Source: an uncultured Clostridia bacterium (lineage in GTDB: Bacteria > Bacillota > Clostridia > UBA1381). From it: 64,000 nt of DNA. Below the pieces are notes generated by a model. It saw only the letters and a list, made by a program, of their open reading frames with translations. It did no database searches and had not been told where the DNA came from. Shown one piece after another: positions 1-7,326 of the stretch. Every line of letters starts with the position of its first letter. The stretch's first letter is position 1. A program made the translations under genes and the position numbers. The DNA is taken from assembly GCA_947626135.1 (NCBI GenBank), contig CANQQZ010000012.1, positions 1 through 64,000 on the forward strand. Reading direction: 5' to 3'.

Positions 1-478
1 TAGATAAGTATTTAATATCATCAGTATTTGATTTTTTAGTATTTGTTTTATCTTTATTTATTTGCGTTGGATTTTCCAACGTAGGCTTGCCCAATATAGG
101 GTTTTCCAATATTGGATTATCCAACATAGGGTTTTCCAACGTAGGATTTTCCAATTTAGGCTTTTCGGTATGTGGCACGACACTTTGAGGATACTCGTAT
201 ATGACATATTCCGTATCGGTAAGCTGACCTTTTTCATTACGATTTCTGTATCGCTTGACGTAACCTATCTTTTCAAGCTCGCGTATAGTAGCTCTGATTG
301 AGTCGATGCCGTCTTTACAAATCAGTGATAAACCTTTAAGTGTATAGTCCCAATCCTCCGGCAAGCTGAGTATGAAGCATAGAAGCCCCTTTGCTTTGAG
401 CGATAGGTTAATATCGCGCAGATGATAGTTTGACATAACCGTATAGTTTCTGTTCTTTTCAATTCTGAATACAGGCAT
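1..478 (-). CDS. Replication-initiator/helix-turn-helix protein of a mobile element (partial, C-terminus outside window)
   Basis: About 159 codons are visible before the gene runs off the left edge of the window. The start is ATG at 478, preceded by a strong ribosome site (GGGAAGGAGG). The N-terminal 90 residues (FRIEKNRNYTVMSNYHL, then LSLKAKGLLCFILSLPEDW) resemble the winged-helix DNA-binding domain of replisome-organiser/RepA-N-like proteins found on Firmicute conjugative elements and plasmids. From about residue 107 there are six tandem pentapeptides of the form LENPx, then an Asn/Lys/Thr-rich linker. A downstream replication domain would be expected but is not visible. Base composition is clearly AT-richer than the core genes to the right. 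The family call rests on remembered resemblance, not on a search. Confidence 0.72.
   Translation of the reverse strand, partial: MPVFRIEKNRNYTVMSNYHLRDINLSLKAKGLLCFILSLPEDWDYTLKGLSLICKDGIDSIRATIRELEKIGYVKRYRNRNEKGQLTDTEYVIYEYPQSVVPHTEKPKLENPTLENPMLDNPILENPILGKPTLENPTQINKDKTNTKKSNTDDIKYLS
62..166 (-). repeat. In-frame 15-bp tandem repeat encoding LENPx pentapeptides
   Basis: Roughly six copies of a 15-bp unit encode LENPT, LENPM, LDNPI, LENPI, LGKPT and LENPT in the partial replication protein. Arrays like this form a variable linker in related mobile-element initiators. The opposite strand is also open through the repeat, which creates a spurious reading frame. Confidence 0.75.
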
Positions 479-512
479 TGCAATCCTCCTTCCCGTAAAA
501 TTTTACAAAATA

Positions 513-722
513 TCAGCGTTTTCGCTTCCGCTTTTCAAGGCGTTCCCGCTCTAAACGATTGTATAACTTTTTTCCGTCCATATCGGTCAAGGCACAAAAC
601 CATTCGGACAAGAAGAAGTTTTTAAGGACTTCTCTAATCTGCGGAGTGCTGGCTCTCCGATAGTCCTTTGCGGCTTGTACAATAACCGCATCGGTAGGAA
701 GCACATAGTTTTTTTCAAACAT
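513..722 (-). CDS. Small conserved mobile-element protein, function unknown
   Basis: A 69-residue protein starts at ATG 722 after a good ribosome site (GGGAGG). It is charged, with a very basic tail (RLEKRKRKR). It contains no cysteine pair, membrane segment or recognised catalytic motif. It lies just upstream of the replication-initiator gene on the same strand, 34 bp away, in the same AT-rich segment, so the two are probably co-transcribed element genes. I do not recognise a function. A role in replication or copy control would be only a guess from position. Confidence 0.55.
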   Translation of the reverse strand: MFEKNYVLPTDAVIVQAAKDYRRASTPQIREVLKNFFLSEWFCALTDMDGKKLYNRLERERLEKRKRKR

Positions 723-739
723 ATCTCTACCTCCCTAAA

Positions 740-1020
740 CTTGATATTAAAAAAGCGTGTCCACATAGCTCATACCGAGCAAGCAAACGCGTGTTCAAAT
801 TCATTTTAATTTTATTAAATTGTGTCAGACTATGACAAACTCATCAAATAAAAATCAAGGTAAAAAATCAAGATTTTGCACTCAAAATTTCACCCATCAT
901 TTAACCCATTTGGGGTCTAAAAAGTGAATTTCACCCCTATTTAACCCCTATAAATTGATTTATTTTGAGTTAAAATCTGTCAAAATCCGTTAAACCAAAC
1001 AGACAAATCACCCCACACAA
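740..1020. other. AT-rich non-coding end of the putative element with direct repeats
   Basis: No gene is visible. Two imperfect direct repeats of about 22 bp (ATTTCACCC, then TTAACCC) lie at 887-908 and 928-949, 41 bp apart. A short palindrome GTGAATTTCAC is at 924-934. Iterated sequence beside a replication-initiator-like gene could be an initiator binding site, or part of an element terminus. Nothing here proves either. Confidence 0.4.
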
Positions 1021-1053
1021 AAACCCCGAAAGCCGCAAGGCTACGGGGTTTTT
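1021..1053 (-). terminator. Intrinsic terminator after rpsI (bidirectional)
   Basis: The hairpin pairs AAACCCCG with CGGGGTTT and has an inner CC/GG pairing. It is flanked by T-rich tracts on both strands and lies 20 bp past the rpsI stop codon. Confidence 0.85.
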
Positions 1054-1072
1054 TGTAATTTTGTGTGAAAAT

Positions 1073-1468
1073 TTATCTCTTACTGAACTGCGGAGCGCGA
1101 CGTGCGGCTTTGAGACCGTACTTCTTTCTTTCCTTCATTCTTGAGTCTCTCGTCAGGAATCCCGCAGCCTTTAAATCTGCTCTGTATGCTTCACTGTCTA
1201 CCTCTAAAAGTGCTCTTGATATACCGTGACGGATCGCACCCGCCTGACCTGTGAAACCGCCGCCTTCAACCTTAACGATTACGTCAAACTTACCCTCTGT
1301 TTTAGTGAGTGCAAGCGGCTGACGGACGATGAATTTTAATGTGTCAAGACCAAAATAATCATCAATTGTTCTGCCGTTTATTGTAATGCTTCCGTTACCC
1401 GGAACAAGACGAACTCTTGCAACGGAAGACTTTCTTCTGCCAGTACCGTAAAATTGTTCCTTTGCCAT
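1073..1468 (-). CDS. rpsI: 30S ribosomal protein S9 (uS9)
   Basis: A 131-residue protein of normal length for uS9. It opens with the typical [15 protein letters not shown] segment and ends in the conserved QFSKR tail that reaches the P-site tRNA in the 30S subunit. It is the second gene of the classical rplM-rpsI pair, 14 bp after rplM, and is followed by a terminator. The start ATG is preceded by GGGAGG. The end of rpsI is a known integration target for some Firmicute integrative elements, which makes the AT-rich mobile-looking genes just downstream notable. I saw nothing abnormal in the protein. Confidence 0.98.
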   Translation of the reverse strand: MAKEQFYGTGRRKSSVARVRLVPGNGSITINGRTIDDYFGLDTLKFIVRQPLALTKTEGKFDVIVKVEGGGFTGQAGAIRHGISRALLEVDSEAYRADLKAAGFLTRDSRMKERKKYGLKAARRAPQFSKR

Positions 1469-1482
1469 TATAAAATCCTCCC

Positions 1483-1923
1483 TTACTTAATCTCGCCTGT
1501 CCATACAACGGGCTGCTGCGCCTCGTGGTTATGCTCCGCGCCCTTATATACGCGAAGACGAGTCGCGGACTTTCTTCCGATTGAGTTCTTCGGGAGCATT
1601 CCGCCCACGGCGTATTCCATAGCTTTTTCCGGCTTCTGAGCCATAAGCTTGTCGTAACGGATCTCCTTTATTCCGCCTACCCAACCGGTGTGATAATAAC
1701 GCGCTTTCTGCGATAACTTGTTTCCGGTTAAAACAACCTTGTCCGCATTGATAACGATTACATGATCGCCGCAGTCAACGTTCGGCGTATACGTCGGCTT
1801 ATGCTTACCGATTAATATATGTGCCGCCGCCGCCGCAACGCGTCCCAAAGGCTTGTCAGCCGCGTCGATAATATACCATGTTCTCTCAACGTCAGCCGGC
1901 TTCTGAAGATAGCTTGAATTCAT
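1483..1923 (-). CDS. rplM: 50S ribosomal protein L13 (uL13)
   Basis: A 146-residue protein with uL13 landmarks: [15 protein letters not shown] near the N-terminus, [18 protein letters not shown] in the middle, and the [10 protein letters not shown] motif. It binds 23S rRNA early in 50S assembly. It is the first gene of rplM-rpsI, has a strong AGGAGGA ribosome site, and is driven by a near-consensus promoter at 1982-2010 with a short leader hairpin. In Firmicutes such a leader is associated with autogenous control by L13. Length and motifs are normal. Confidence 0.98.
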   Translation of the reverse strand: MNSSYLQKPADVERTWYIIDAADKPLGRVAAAAAHILIGKHKPTYTPNVDCGDHVIVINADKVVLTGNKLSQKARYYHTGWVGGIKEIRYDKLMAQKPEKAMEYAVGGMLPKNSIGRKSATRLRVYKGAEHNHEAQQPVVWTGEIK

Positions 1924-1953
1924 TGCTGTTTCCTCCTACTTTTTTATGACCGC

Positions 1954-1968
1954 CGAAGTTTCTCTTCG
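1954..1968 (-). promoter_or_regulatory. Leader hairpin upstream of rplM, possible L13 leader
   Basis: CGAAG and CTTCG arms enclose a 5-nt loop between promoter and ribosome site. The position matches the Firmicute L13 leader, which represses translation when L13 is in excess. The element is small, so the family assignment is tentative. Confidence 0.5.
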
Positions 1969-1981
1969 ACCTACCTGACGT

Positions 1982-2010
1982 ATTTTACTATCTTTTTTAC
2001 CGGTTGTCAA
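1982..2010 (-). promoter_or_regulatory. Sigma-A promoter of rplM-rpsI
   Basis: A perfect -35 TTGACA (2005-2010), a 17-bp spacer and -10 TAAAAT (1982-1987) lie about 60 bp upstream of rplM. Confidence 0.9.
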
Positions 2011-2129
2011 CACCTTTTTTGCAAAAAATTTGATTTTTTGTATTTTGCTTTTATTTTCTTTAATTTTCTCTTGTTTTCTCTTTAATACTCACTTTCTATT
2101 TTCATTTTTGCGCGGTTATCTGTGTCGAT

Positions 2130-2145
2130 TTGAAAACGTTTTGTA
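2130..2145. promoter_or_regulatory. LacI/CcpA-type operator candidate upstream of the PL11 lyase
   Basis: TTGAAAACGTTTTGTA has the central CG and AAAACGTTTT palindrome typical of LacI-family operators. It differs from the catabolite-responsive (cre) consensus at one key position. It lies about 45 bp upstream of the -35 box. A second small inverted repeat, CACGAA-N3-TTCGTG, is at 2152-2166. Either could mediate substrate or catabolite control. Confidence 0.45.
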
Positions 2146-2188
2146 GGTTTGCACGAAATTTTCGTGAAAAATTCTCCGTTCATGTTAA

Positions 2189-2217
2189 TTGACAAATGTC
2201 TTTATTTCCGATATTCT
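2189..2217 (+). promoter_or_regulatory. Promoter of the PL11 lyase gene
   Basis: TTGACA (2189-2194), a 17-bp spacer and TATTCT (2212-2217). The ribosome site GAGAGGAG lies 8 bp before the ATG at 2257. Confidence 0.8.
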
Positions 2218-2256
2218 TGAAGTATAGAAAAAATTATTTCAGAGAGGAGATTTTAT

Positions 2257-5200
2257 ATGAAGGCAAAACGAATCATATCATTTATCGCCGCAGCGTCGAT
2301 CGCGGTTACCGCGATGCCCGTTTTCGCGGGTTACGAGGCGATAAATTCCGACGACGGATTTACGCTTAATAAATACACGAGCGAAATCGATACCGCGAAG
2401 CGCGCCGAGGTTGACAAGGCTTACGAAAACCGTCCGGTAGAGAACCGTCCGGCGGAGGATCTCGACCGCGGACTTATCGCGGTTCCCGCCGATGACGGAG
2501 TGCTTGTAAGCTGGCGGTACCTTGCGACGGACGTCCGCGCGCTTGACCCGGTGAATTACAATACTTTTCACGGAGATGTATTTTACAATCTGTACCGTGA
2601 CGGCGTACTGCTCAATCCCGAGCCGATGAGCGCCACGAATTATTTTGACGAGCACGGAAAGCCGGGAACGGAATACACGCTTGAAACCGTCACCTCTTTG
2701 GGGAACGGGAACTACGAAAAAAACACAACGCAGACGGTCAAGGCATGGGATAAGGAATACATAAGCTTTTCATTAAAGAACCGCGAGGTGTACATAATCG
2801 ACGACGGCGGCGCGGGCGACCTCGACGGCGACGGCAAATACGAGTATCTGTTCCGCCGCACGCCGACGGATATGGTGCCGTCAACGCGCACGCTTTACCC
2901 GATAATCGAGGCGTATGACGACGACGGCGCGTTCATGTGGGAGATAAATATCGGTCCGAACGAGATCAATGAGCACGATATCAATTTCATGGTATACGAT
3001 TTCAACGGCGACGGAAAAGCCGAGGTCATAATGCGCTCGTTCGAGGGCACGACTGACGGCGCGGGCGCGCAGATAGGCGACACGAACGGCGATAAGATTA
3101 CCGATTACAGCAAGGACGAAAGCAATCTTGCGATATTCAAGGACAGACAGTATATCGTTTCCACTCCCGAATTTATGTCGATGTACGACGGCGAAACGGG
3201 CGCGGAAATCACGCGCACCGATCTTTTACCCGCGCGCGAGCCGCTTTCAAGCTGGTCGTACCGCTATGACGATACGGGCAGGCTCACTAAGCGCGCAAGC
3301 CATTTCCTCTGGGGCGTTGCGTATCTCGACGGCAAAACGCCGTCCGTCGTAATGCTTCGCGGCGCGTGGGATAATGTCAAGGCGGCGGCGTGGCACGTCG
3401 CGGACAACAAATTCGTAAGCGACTGGATTGTCGATACGCCCAACACCGACGACGTTAACTCCATCTGGGGCGCGGTGAACCATAATATGGGCACGGCGGA
3501 TATAGATTTCGACGGCAGGGACGAGATTTTCTCGGGACCGATGGCGATCGACGATGATGGCTCGACGCTGTACGCTGTAAAGGCAACGGACGCGGAGGGC
3601 AAGGAAATCAAGCTTTGCCACGGCGACGCGTTTGATATGGCGATTATGAGTCCCGATTATCACGGCTACCTGACGTGGGCGTGTCATGAAACCTCGTCGC
3701 TTCCGGCTAATATCGAGCTCCACGACGGGCTTACGGGTCAGGTATTGTGGGGCTATGGAAAAAATAAGGACACCGGACGCAGCCGCGCGGCGGATATCAA
3801 CCCGAATTATCGGGGCTATGAGGTCTGGGGCTCGACATGGACTGTTCCGGCGAATATCAGCGGTGAGGAAATCGCAAAAAGCTGGAATGAATTCAAGGTT
3901 CAATTGCCCGACGGTACGTATGAAAAGGGCGAGGACGGCTCTGACGCGCTCGTGTCGCTGCCGATGAATTTCAAAATCTACTGGGACGACGATTTGCTGA
4001 GCGAGTTTTTGGACGGCACGCGCGTTTCGGAGTACGATTATAACAACAAAGAGGTTGATGTTATATTCGACGCGAACGGCTGCGCGTCAAACAGCGGCAC
4101 AAAGGCTGTACCGTGTGTGCAGGCGGATCTGTTCGGCGACTGGCGCGAGGAGATCGTGTGGAAGACAGCCGACGAGCAGGGAGTAAGGATTTATTCGACG
4201 AATATCGAAACGCCGTATAAAATCCCCGCGCTGCTTTATGACCCGGTTTACCGCGCCTCGATAGCGACGCAGAATAATCACTATAACCAGCCGCCCAATT
4301 TAAGCTATTACCTCGGCGCGGAAACAACGGAGGTGCCTCTTCCGGAGGTCGCTGTAAGGAGAAATGAAACGATTGTTACGACGGCGGCGCAGCATTTGAC
4401 GATTCCCGTTAAACCTGACGGCGCGGCGAGCGCGGCGGCGGACGAGATAAAGCTGCTCGTCGGCAGCCCAAACGCGTATCTTGACGATGATATTGTAAAA
4501 ATCGATCCGGATAACGCGGAGGTCACGCCGATTATCGTTGACGACCGCACGCTTGTGCCGGTGCGCTTTATAGCGGAGAGCTTCGGTATGACGGCGGATT
4601 GGGACGCCGACGCACGCGAAATCACGCTGTCCGGACGTGGAAACACAGTCGAAATGACAGCAGGTTCACCGGATTATACCGTTAACGGAGAAGCGAAGCA
4701 GCTCGACGTTCCGGCGCAGATCATAAACGATCGCACATTGATACCCCTGCGCGCGATGGCGGAGGCGATAGGCAGAAATGTATTCTGGGACCCGAAGGGA
4801 TTGATCGTGATAGGCAAAACGGAATTTGCCGGCACGGCGGCGGTTGACGGCATTATAACCGCACTCACCACAGGAGAGAAGCCCGCTCCGCCCGAGCCGA
4901 CGACATCACCCGAGCCCACACCTACCCCCGACCCGCTCGCGGGAAGGACGGCGGAGGATTACACGGATCCCGACGGCAATAAATGGAAAATGTACGTTAA
5001 CGAGGACTTTTCATCATACAATGTCGGCGACGCGGGCGGATTCGCCGGAACGAAGCCCGCCCCGCTCGATTCAATCACTGTGGCAAAGGATGGAGACAGA
5101 AACGTTGTCGCGATTTCCGGCTCGTCCAAGGGCAACAGAAACGCGATATATCACACCGGTGCGCCGCTCAGCGGCAAGGTTCTGATTGAGCTTGACTGGA

Positions 5201-5598
5201 AATCCGGTCTTACGACCGGCGGCAATTCGTCGGGCGAGCTAAGATTCGCGGATTCGTCAAACAACGCGTTTTTGGGCTTGTCCGTACAGGACGGGCGCGA
5301 GATGCGCTACAGTACGGGCGGCAAAATCTCGAACGGCGGTCTTGAAACGGCCGAATGGCAGAGCGTGGATAAGTCGTTTAATAAAGACACATGGTATCAT
5401 GTAAAGGTCATCGCCGATTTTAACGCGAAAAAGCTGTCTTTTACCGTATCGGACGGCAAAAAGACGGCAGAGATAAAGGATATGCCCTTTGAGAACGCGG
5501 AGAATTTCGAAGCTCTCGAAATATTGGCTGTACGAGAGGAAAAGAATTTCGGCTGGTCAACGTCAATCGCGGATATCAAAGCCGGAAATGCGGAATGA
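2257..5598 (+). CDS. Secreted rhamnogalacturonan lyase (PL11 family) with stalk domain and C-terminal module
   Basis: A 1,113-residue exported enzyme predicted to cleave the Rha-GalA backbone of rhamnogalacturonan I by beta-elimination. Residues 1-25 are a signal peptide ending FAG. Residues 55-165 carry the PL11 N-terminal signature (DLDRGLIAV, VSWRYL, NLYRDGV). About 168-690 is the beta-propeller, with many DxDGDGK-type calcium-binding loops and HGDAFD. About 731-860 is a copper-amine-oxidase-N-like 'stalk' repeat (DRTLVPVRFIAESFG, DRTLIPLRAMAEAIG). A Pro/Thr linker covers 871-895, and about 896-1113 is a probable carbohydrate-binding or LamG-like domain. There is no SLH or sortase signal, so it is probably secreted or held by the stalk domain. 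It has its own promoter. Family confidence is high; exo or endo mode cannot be read from sequence. Confidence 0.93.
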   Translation: MKAKRIISFIAAASIAVTAMPVFAGYEAINSDDGFTLNKYTSEIDTAKRAEVDKAYENRPVENRPAEDLDRGLIAVPADDGVLVSWRYLATDVRALDPVNYNTFHGDVFYNLYRDGVLLNPEPMSATNYFDEHGKPGTEYTLETVTSLGNGNYEKNTTQTVKAWDKEYISFSLKNREVYIIDDGGAGDLDGDGKYEYLFRRTPTDMVPSTRTLYPIIEAYDDDGAFMWEINIGPNEINEHDINFMVYDFNGDGKAEVIMRSFEGTTDGAGAQIGDTNGDKITDYSKDESNLAIFKDRQYIVSTPEFMSMYDGETGAEITRTDLLPAREPLSSWSYRYDDTGRLTKRASHFLWGVAYLDGKTPSVVMLRGAWDNVKAAAWHVADNKFVSDWIVDTPNTDDVNSIWGAVNHNMGTADIDFDGRDEIFSGPMAIDDDGSTLYAVKATDAEGKEIKLCHGDAFDMAIMSPDYHGYLTWACHETSSLPANIELHDGLTGQVLWGYGKNKDTGRSRAADINPNYRGYEVWGSTWTVPANISGEEIAKSWNEFKVQLPDGTYEKGEDGSDALVSLPMNFKIYWDDDLLSEFLDGTRVSEYDYNNKEVDVIFDANGCASNSGTKAVPCVQADLFGDWREEIVWKTADEQGVRIYSTNIETPYKIPALLYDPVYRASIATQNNHYNQPPNLSYYLGAETTEVPLPEVAVRRNETIVTTAAQHLTIPVKPDGAASAAADEIKLLVGSPNAYLDDDIVKIDPDNAEVTPIIVDDRTLVPVRFIAESFGMTADWDADAREITLSGRGNTVEMTAGSPDYTVNGEAKQLDVPAQIINDRTLIPLRAMAEAIGRNVFWDPKGLIVIGKTEFAGTAAVDGIITALTTGEKPAPPEPTTSPEPTPTPDPLAGRTAEDYTDPDGNKWKMYVNEDFSSYNVGDAGGFAGTKPAPLDSITVAKDGDRNVVAISGSSKGNRNAIYHTGAPLSGKVLIELDWKSGLTTGGNSSGELRFADSSNNAFLGLSVQDGREMRYSTGGKISNGGLETAEWQSVDKSFNKDTWYHVKVIADFNAKKLSFTVSDGKKTAEIKDMPFENAENFEALEILAVREEKNFGWSTSIADIKAGNAE

Positions 5599-5619
5599 TA
5601 CGAGGCAATCAGACACTAT

Positions 5620-5651
5620 CAGGCGGCGGAAGAGCATTCTTCAGCCGCCTG
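5620..5651 (+). terminator. Stem-loop after the PL11 gene
   Basis: CAGGCGGC and GCCGCCTG arms enclose an inner partly paired segment 20 bp after the stop. No good U-tract follows, so it may be a weak terminator or a 3'-end stabiliser. Confidence 0.45.
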
Positions 5652-5684
5652 CCGTCTTATGAAGCAAATTGAGAGAAAAAATAC

Positions 5685-5713
5685 TGTACAAATCATAAAA
5701 AATATGTTAAAAT
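5685..5713 (+). promoter_or_regulatory. Probable promoter of rex
   Basis: TGTACA (5685-5690), a 17-bp spacer and TAAAAT (5708-5713). The -35 box is imperfect. I see no full Rex box here, so autoregulation is not supported. Confidence 0.5.
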
Positions 5714-5753
5714 CAAAAATACGATATGTAATACAGTGAAATGGAGAAAAACA

Positions 5754-6401
5754 ATGGCAGAAGAAACCAAACATGTACCAAACGTGGTCATACACAGATT
5801 GCCCAGATATTATCGGCATCTAAGCGATTTGCTCGCGCAGGGAACAACGAAAATATCCTCCACGGAGCTAAGCGTCCGCATGGGTGTAACAGCGTCGCAG
5901 ATTCGGCAGGATTTTAACTTTTTCGGGGGCTTCGGTCAACAGGGCTACGGCTATAATATAGAGCATTTGCAGAATGAAATTGCCGAAATTTTACGGCTTA
6001 AGGACGGTAATTCCGTTATTGTAGTCGGCGCAGGAAATCTGGGACGTGCTTTAGCCAATCATCCTGGCTTTGAGCGGCGCGGATTTAAAATCACCGCTCT
6101 CTTCGACAAATCTCCGGAGGTTGTCGGAACCGTTATAAACGGTATGACTGTTATGGACATGAGTAATTTAGAGGAATATATAAAAAACAACCGTGTCGAT
6201 ATAGCTGTTCTTACTCTGCCCAAATCAGGCGTTCAGGAGGCTGCCGGACGCCTTGTGGACAGCGGAGTAAAAGCGCTCCTTAATTTTTCGTATGCGGAGC
6301 TGAATCTGCCTGAGAATATCGCCGTTGAAAATGTGCATCTTTCCGATCCTCTCATGACGCTTTCGTATAAGCTCCGCGAAATGGAAACGGAGGGTAAATA
6401 A
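5754..6401 (+). CDS. rex: Redox-sensing transcriptional repressor Rex
   Basis: A 215-residue protein, normal for Rex, which represses fermentative and NADH-consuming genes until NADH releases it from DNA. An N-terminal winged helix (VIHRLPRYYRHLSDLL, SSTELSVRMGVTASQIRQDF, FGGFGQQGYGY) is followed by a Rossmann domain with GAGNLG at residues 92-97. I chose ATG 5754 over an in-frame ATG 18 bp upstream because GGAG is well spaced from 5754 and the family starts there. The stop overlaps the next start by 1 bp (TAATG), so the two genes are translationally coupled. A consensus-like Clostridial Rex box upstream of serC at 63030-63047 is a likely target within this window. Confidence 0.96.
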   Translation: MAEETKHVPNVVIHRLPRYYRHLSDLLAQGTTKISSTELSVRMGVTASQIRQDFNFFGGFGQQGYGYNIEHLQNEIAEILRLKDGNSVIVVGAGNLGRALANHPGFERRGFKITALFDKSPEVVGTVINGMTVMDMSNLEEYIKNNRVDIAVLTLPKSGVQEAAGRLVDSGVKALLNFSYAELNLPENIAVENVHLSDPLMTLSYKLREMETEGK

Positions 6402-7219
6402 TGAGAGTAATCGCGTTTGTGGGACCGAGCGGTACCGGAAAAAGCTACAGAAGCGTAAAAATCGCGTCGGCATATGGCGCAGACGCGATTATAGACGACG
6501 GGCTGCTAATCTCGCACGGCAAGGTTATTGCCGGCACATCCGCAAAAAGCGAAGCGACAATGATGGCATCGGTAAAACACGCGCTTTTTATGAAAAGCGA
6601 GCAGTCAAAGGATATAAAGCGCGCGCTCGCGCAGGGCAGCATAAACTGTCTGATGATTTTGGGGACCTCTGAGGGAATGGCGCAAAAAATCGCCGACGCA
6701 CTCGGGGTCGGCGCAATCGAACGGTATATTCATATAGACGAGGTGGCGTCAAGCGAGGAAATGGCGCTGGCGCGCAATACGCGCACCCATGAGGGCAAGC
6801 ACGTAATACCCGTGCCGACATTTGAAATCAAAAAGGATTTTTCCGGATATTTTCTGCACCCGCTGAGATATTTGCAGCGAAATCTCGATGCCGACACAGA
6901 CGCCGACAGCGACGAGCGCTCTATTGTGCGTCCCACGTTCAGCTATATGGGCGACTACATCATTTCCGATAACGTAATCATAGCTATGGCGGTGCATGAA
7001 GCGGAAAGCATCGAGGCTATAGTCAAAGTTACGAATATCAATGTCCGTAAAACGGCTCACGGCGTTCATCTTGATATGACAGTGACCGTAAAAATAGGGC
7101 ATAATATCCCCGATGTATGCGAAGCAGCGCAGCACGCGGTCAGATATAACGTGGAAAAATACACGTCGGTTAATATACGGCGTGTCCATATATTCGTAAA
7201 ATCACTCGTTACGGAATAG
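6401..7219 (+). CDS. P-loop ATPase fused to a C-terminal Asp23/Gls24-like domain
   Basis: A 272-residue cytoplasmic protein with no signal peptide or membrane segment. Residues 8-15 are a clear Walker A (GPSGTGKS). About 1-165 looks like a small P-loop NTPase; the strand LMILGTSEG may lie near the second nucleotide-binding motif. From about residue 176 to the end the pattern (VTNINVRKTAHGVHLDM, VKIGHNIPDVCEAAQHAV, then VHIFVKSLV) matches the Asp23/Gls24 envelope-stress fold. It overlaps rex by 1 bp and is almost certainly co-transcribed with it. Asp23-type domains usually occur as short stand-alone proteins tied to the cell envelope, so fusion to an ATPase is unusual. No function is established here. 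An envelope-linked NTPase expressed with Rex is inference. Confidence 0.75.
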   Translation: MRVIAFVGPSGTGKSYRSVKIASAYGADAIIDDGLLISHGKVIAGTSAKSEATMMASVKHALFMKSEQSKDIKRALAQGSINCLMILGTSEGMAQKIADALGVGAIERYIHIDEVASSEEMALARNTRTHEGKHVIPVPTFEIKKDFSGYFLHPLRYLQRNLDADTDADSDERSIVRPTFSYMGDYIISDNVIIAMAVHEAESIEAIVKVTNINVRKTAHGVHLDMTVTVKIGHNIPDVCEAAQHAVRYNVEKYTSVNIRRVHIFVKSLVTE

Positions 7220-7227
7220 GAAGCAGA

Positions 7228-7255
7228 CAGCGGCATAGCCAAAGCTATGCCGCTG
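7228..7255. other. Perfect 12-bp stem-loop without U-tract
   Basis: CAGCGGCATAGC and GCTATGCCGCTG enclose a CAAA loop, 9 bp after the ATPase-Asp23 gene. No U-tract follows on either strand. It may protect the 3' end of the rex transcript before the true terminator downstream. Confidence 0.55.
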
Positions 7256-7287
7256 CCGTAAAAACTCAAAGCATTGCTATTTTATGA

Positions 7288-7315
7288 GAACCGCGCATTT
7301 CGCGGTTCCTTTTTT
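7288..7315 (+). terminator. Intrinsic terminator of the rex operon
   Basis: GAACCGCG and CGCGGTTC with a CATTT loop are followed by CTTTTTT. The terminator lies between convergent operons, 12 bp before the end of the rhaS-like gene. Confidence 0.88.
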
Positions 7316-7326
7316 CCCTGGAAATA

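Noticed and set aside
62-301. Plus-strand 79-codon frame at the left end
   Set aside because: Antisense to the LENPx repeat array of the replication-initiator-like gene; no ribosome site.
5685-5730. Rex autoregulatory site upstream of rex
   Set aside because: Only one half (TGTTAA) is present; the second half-site does not match.
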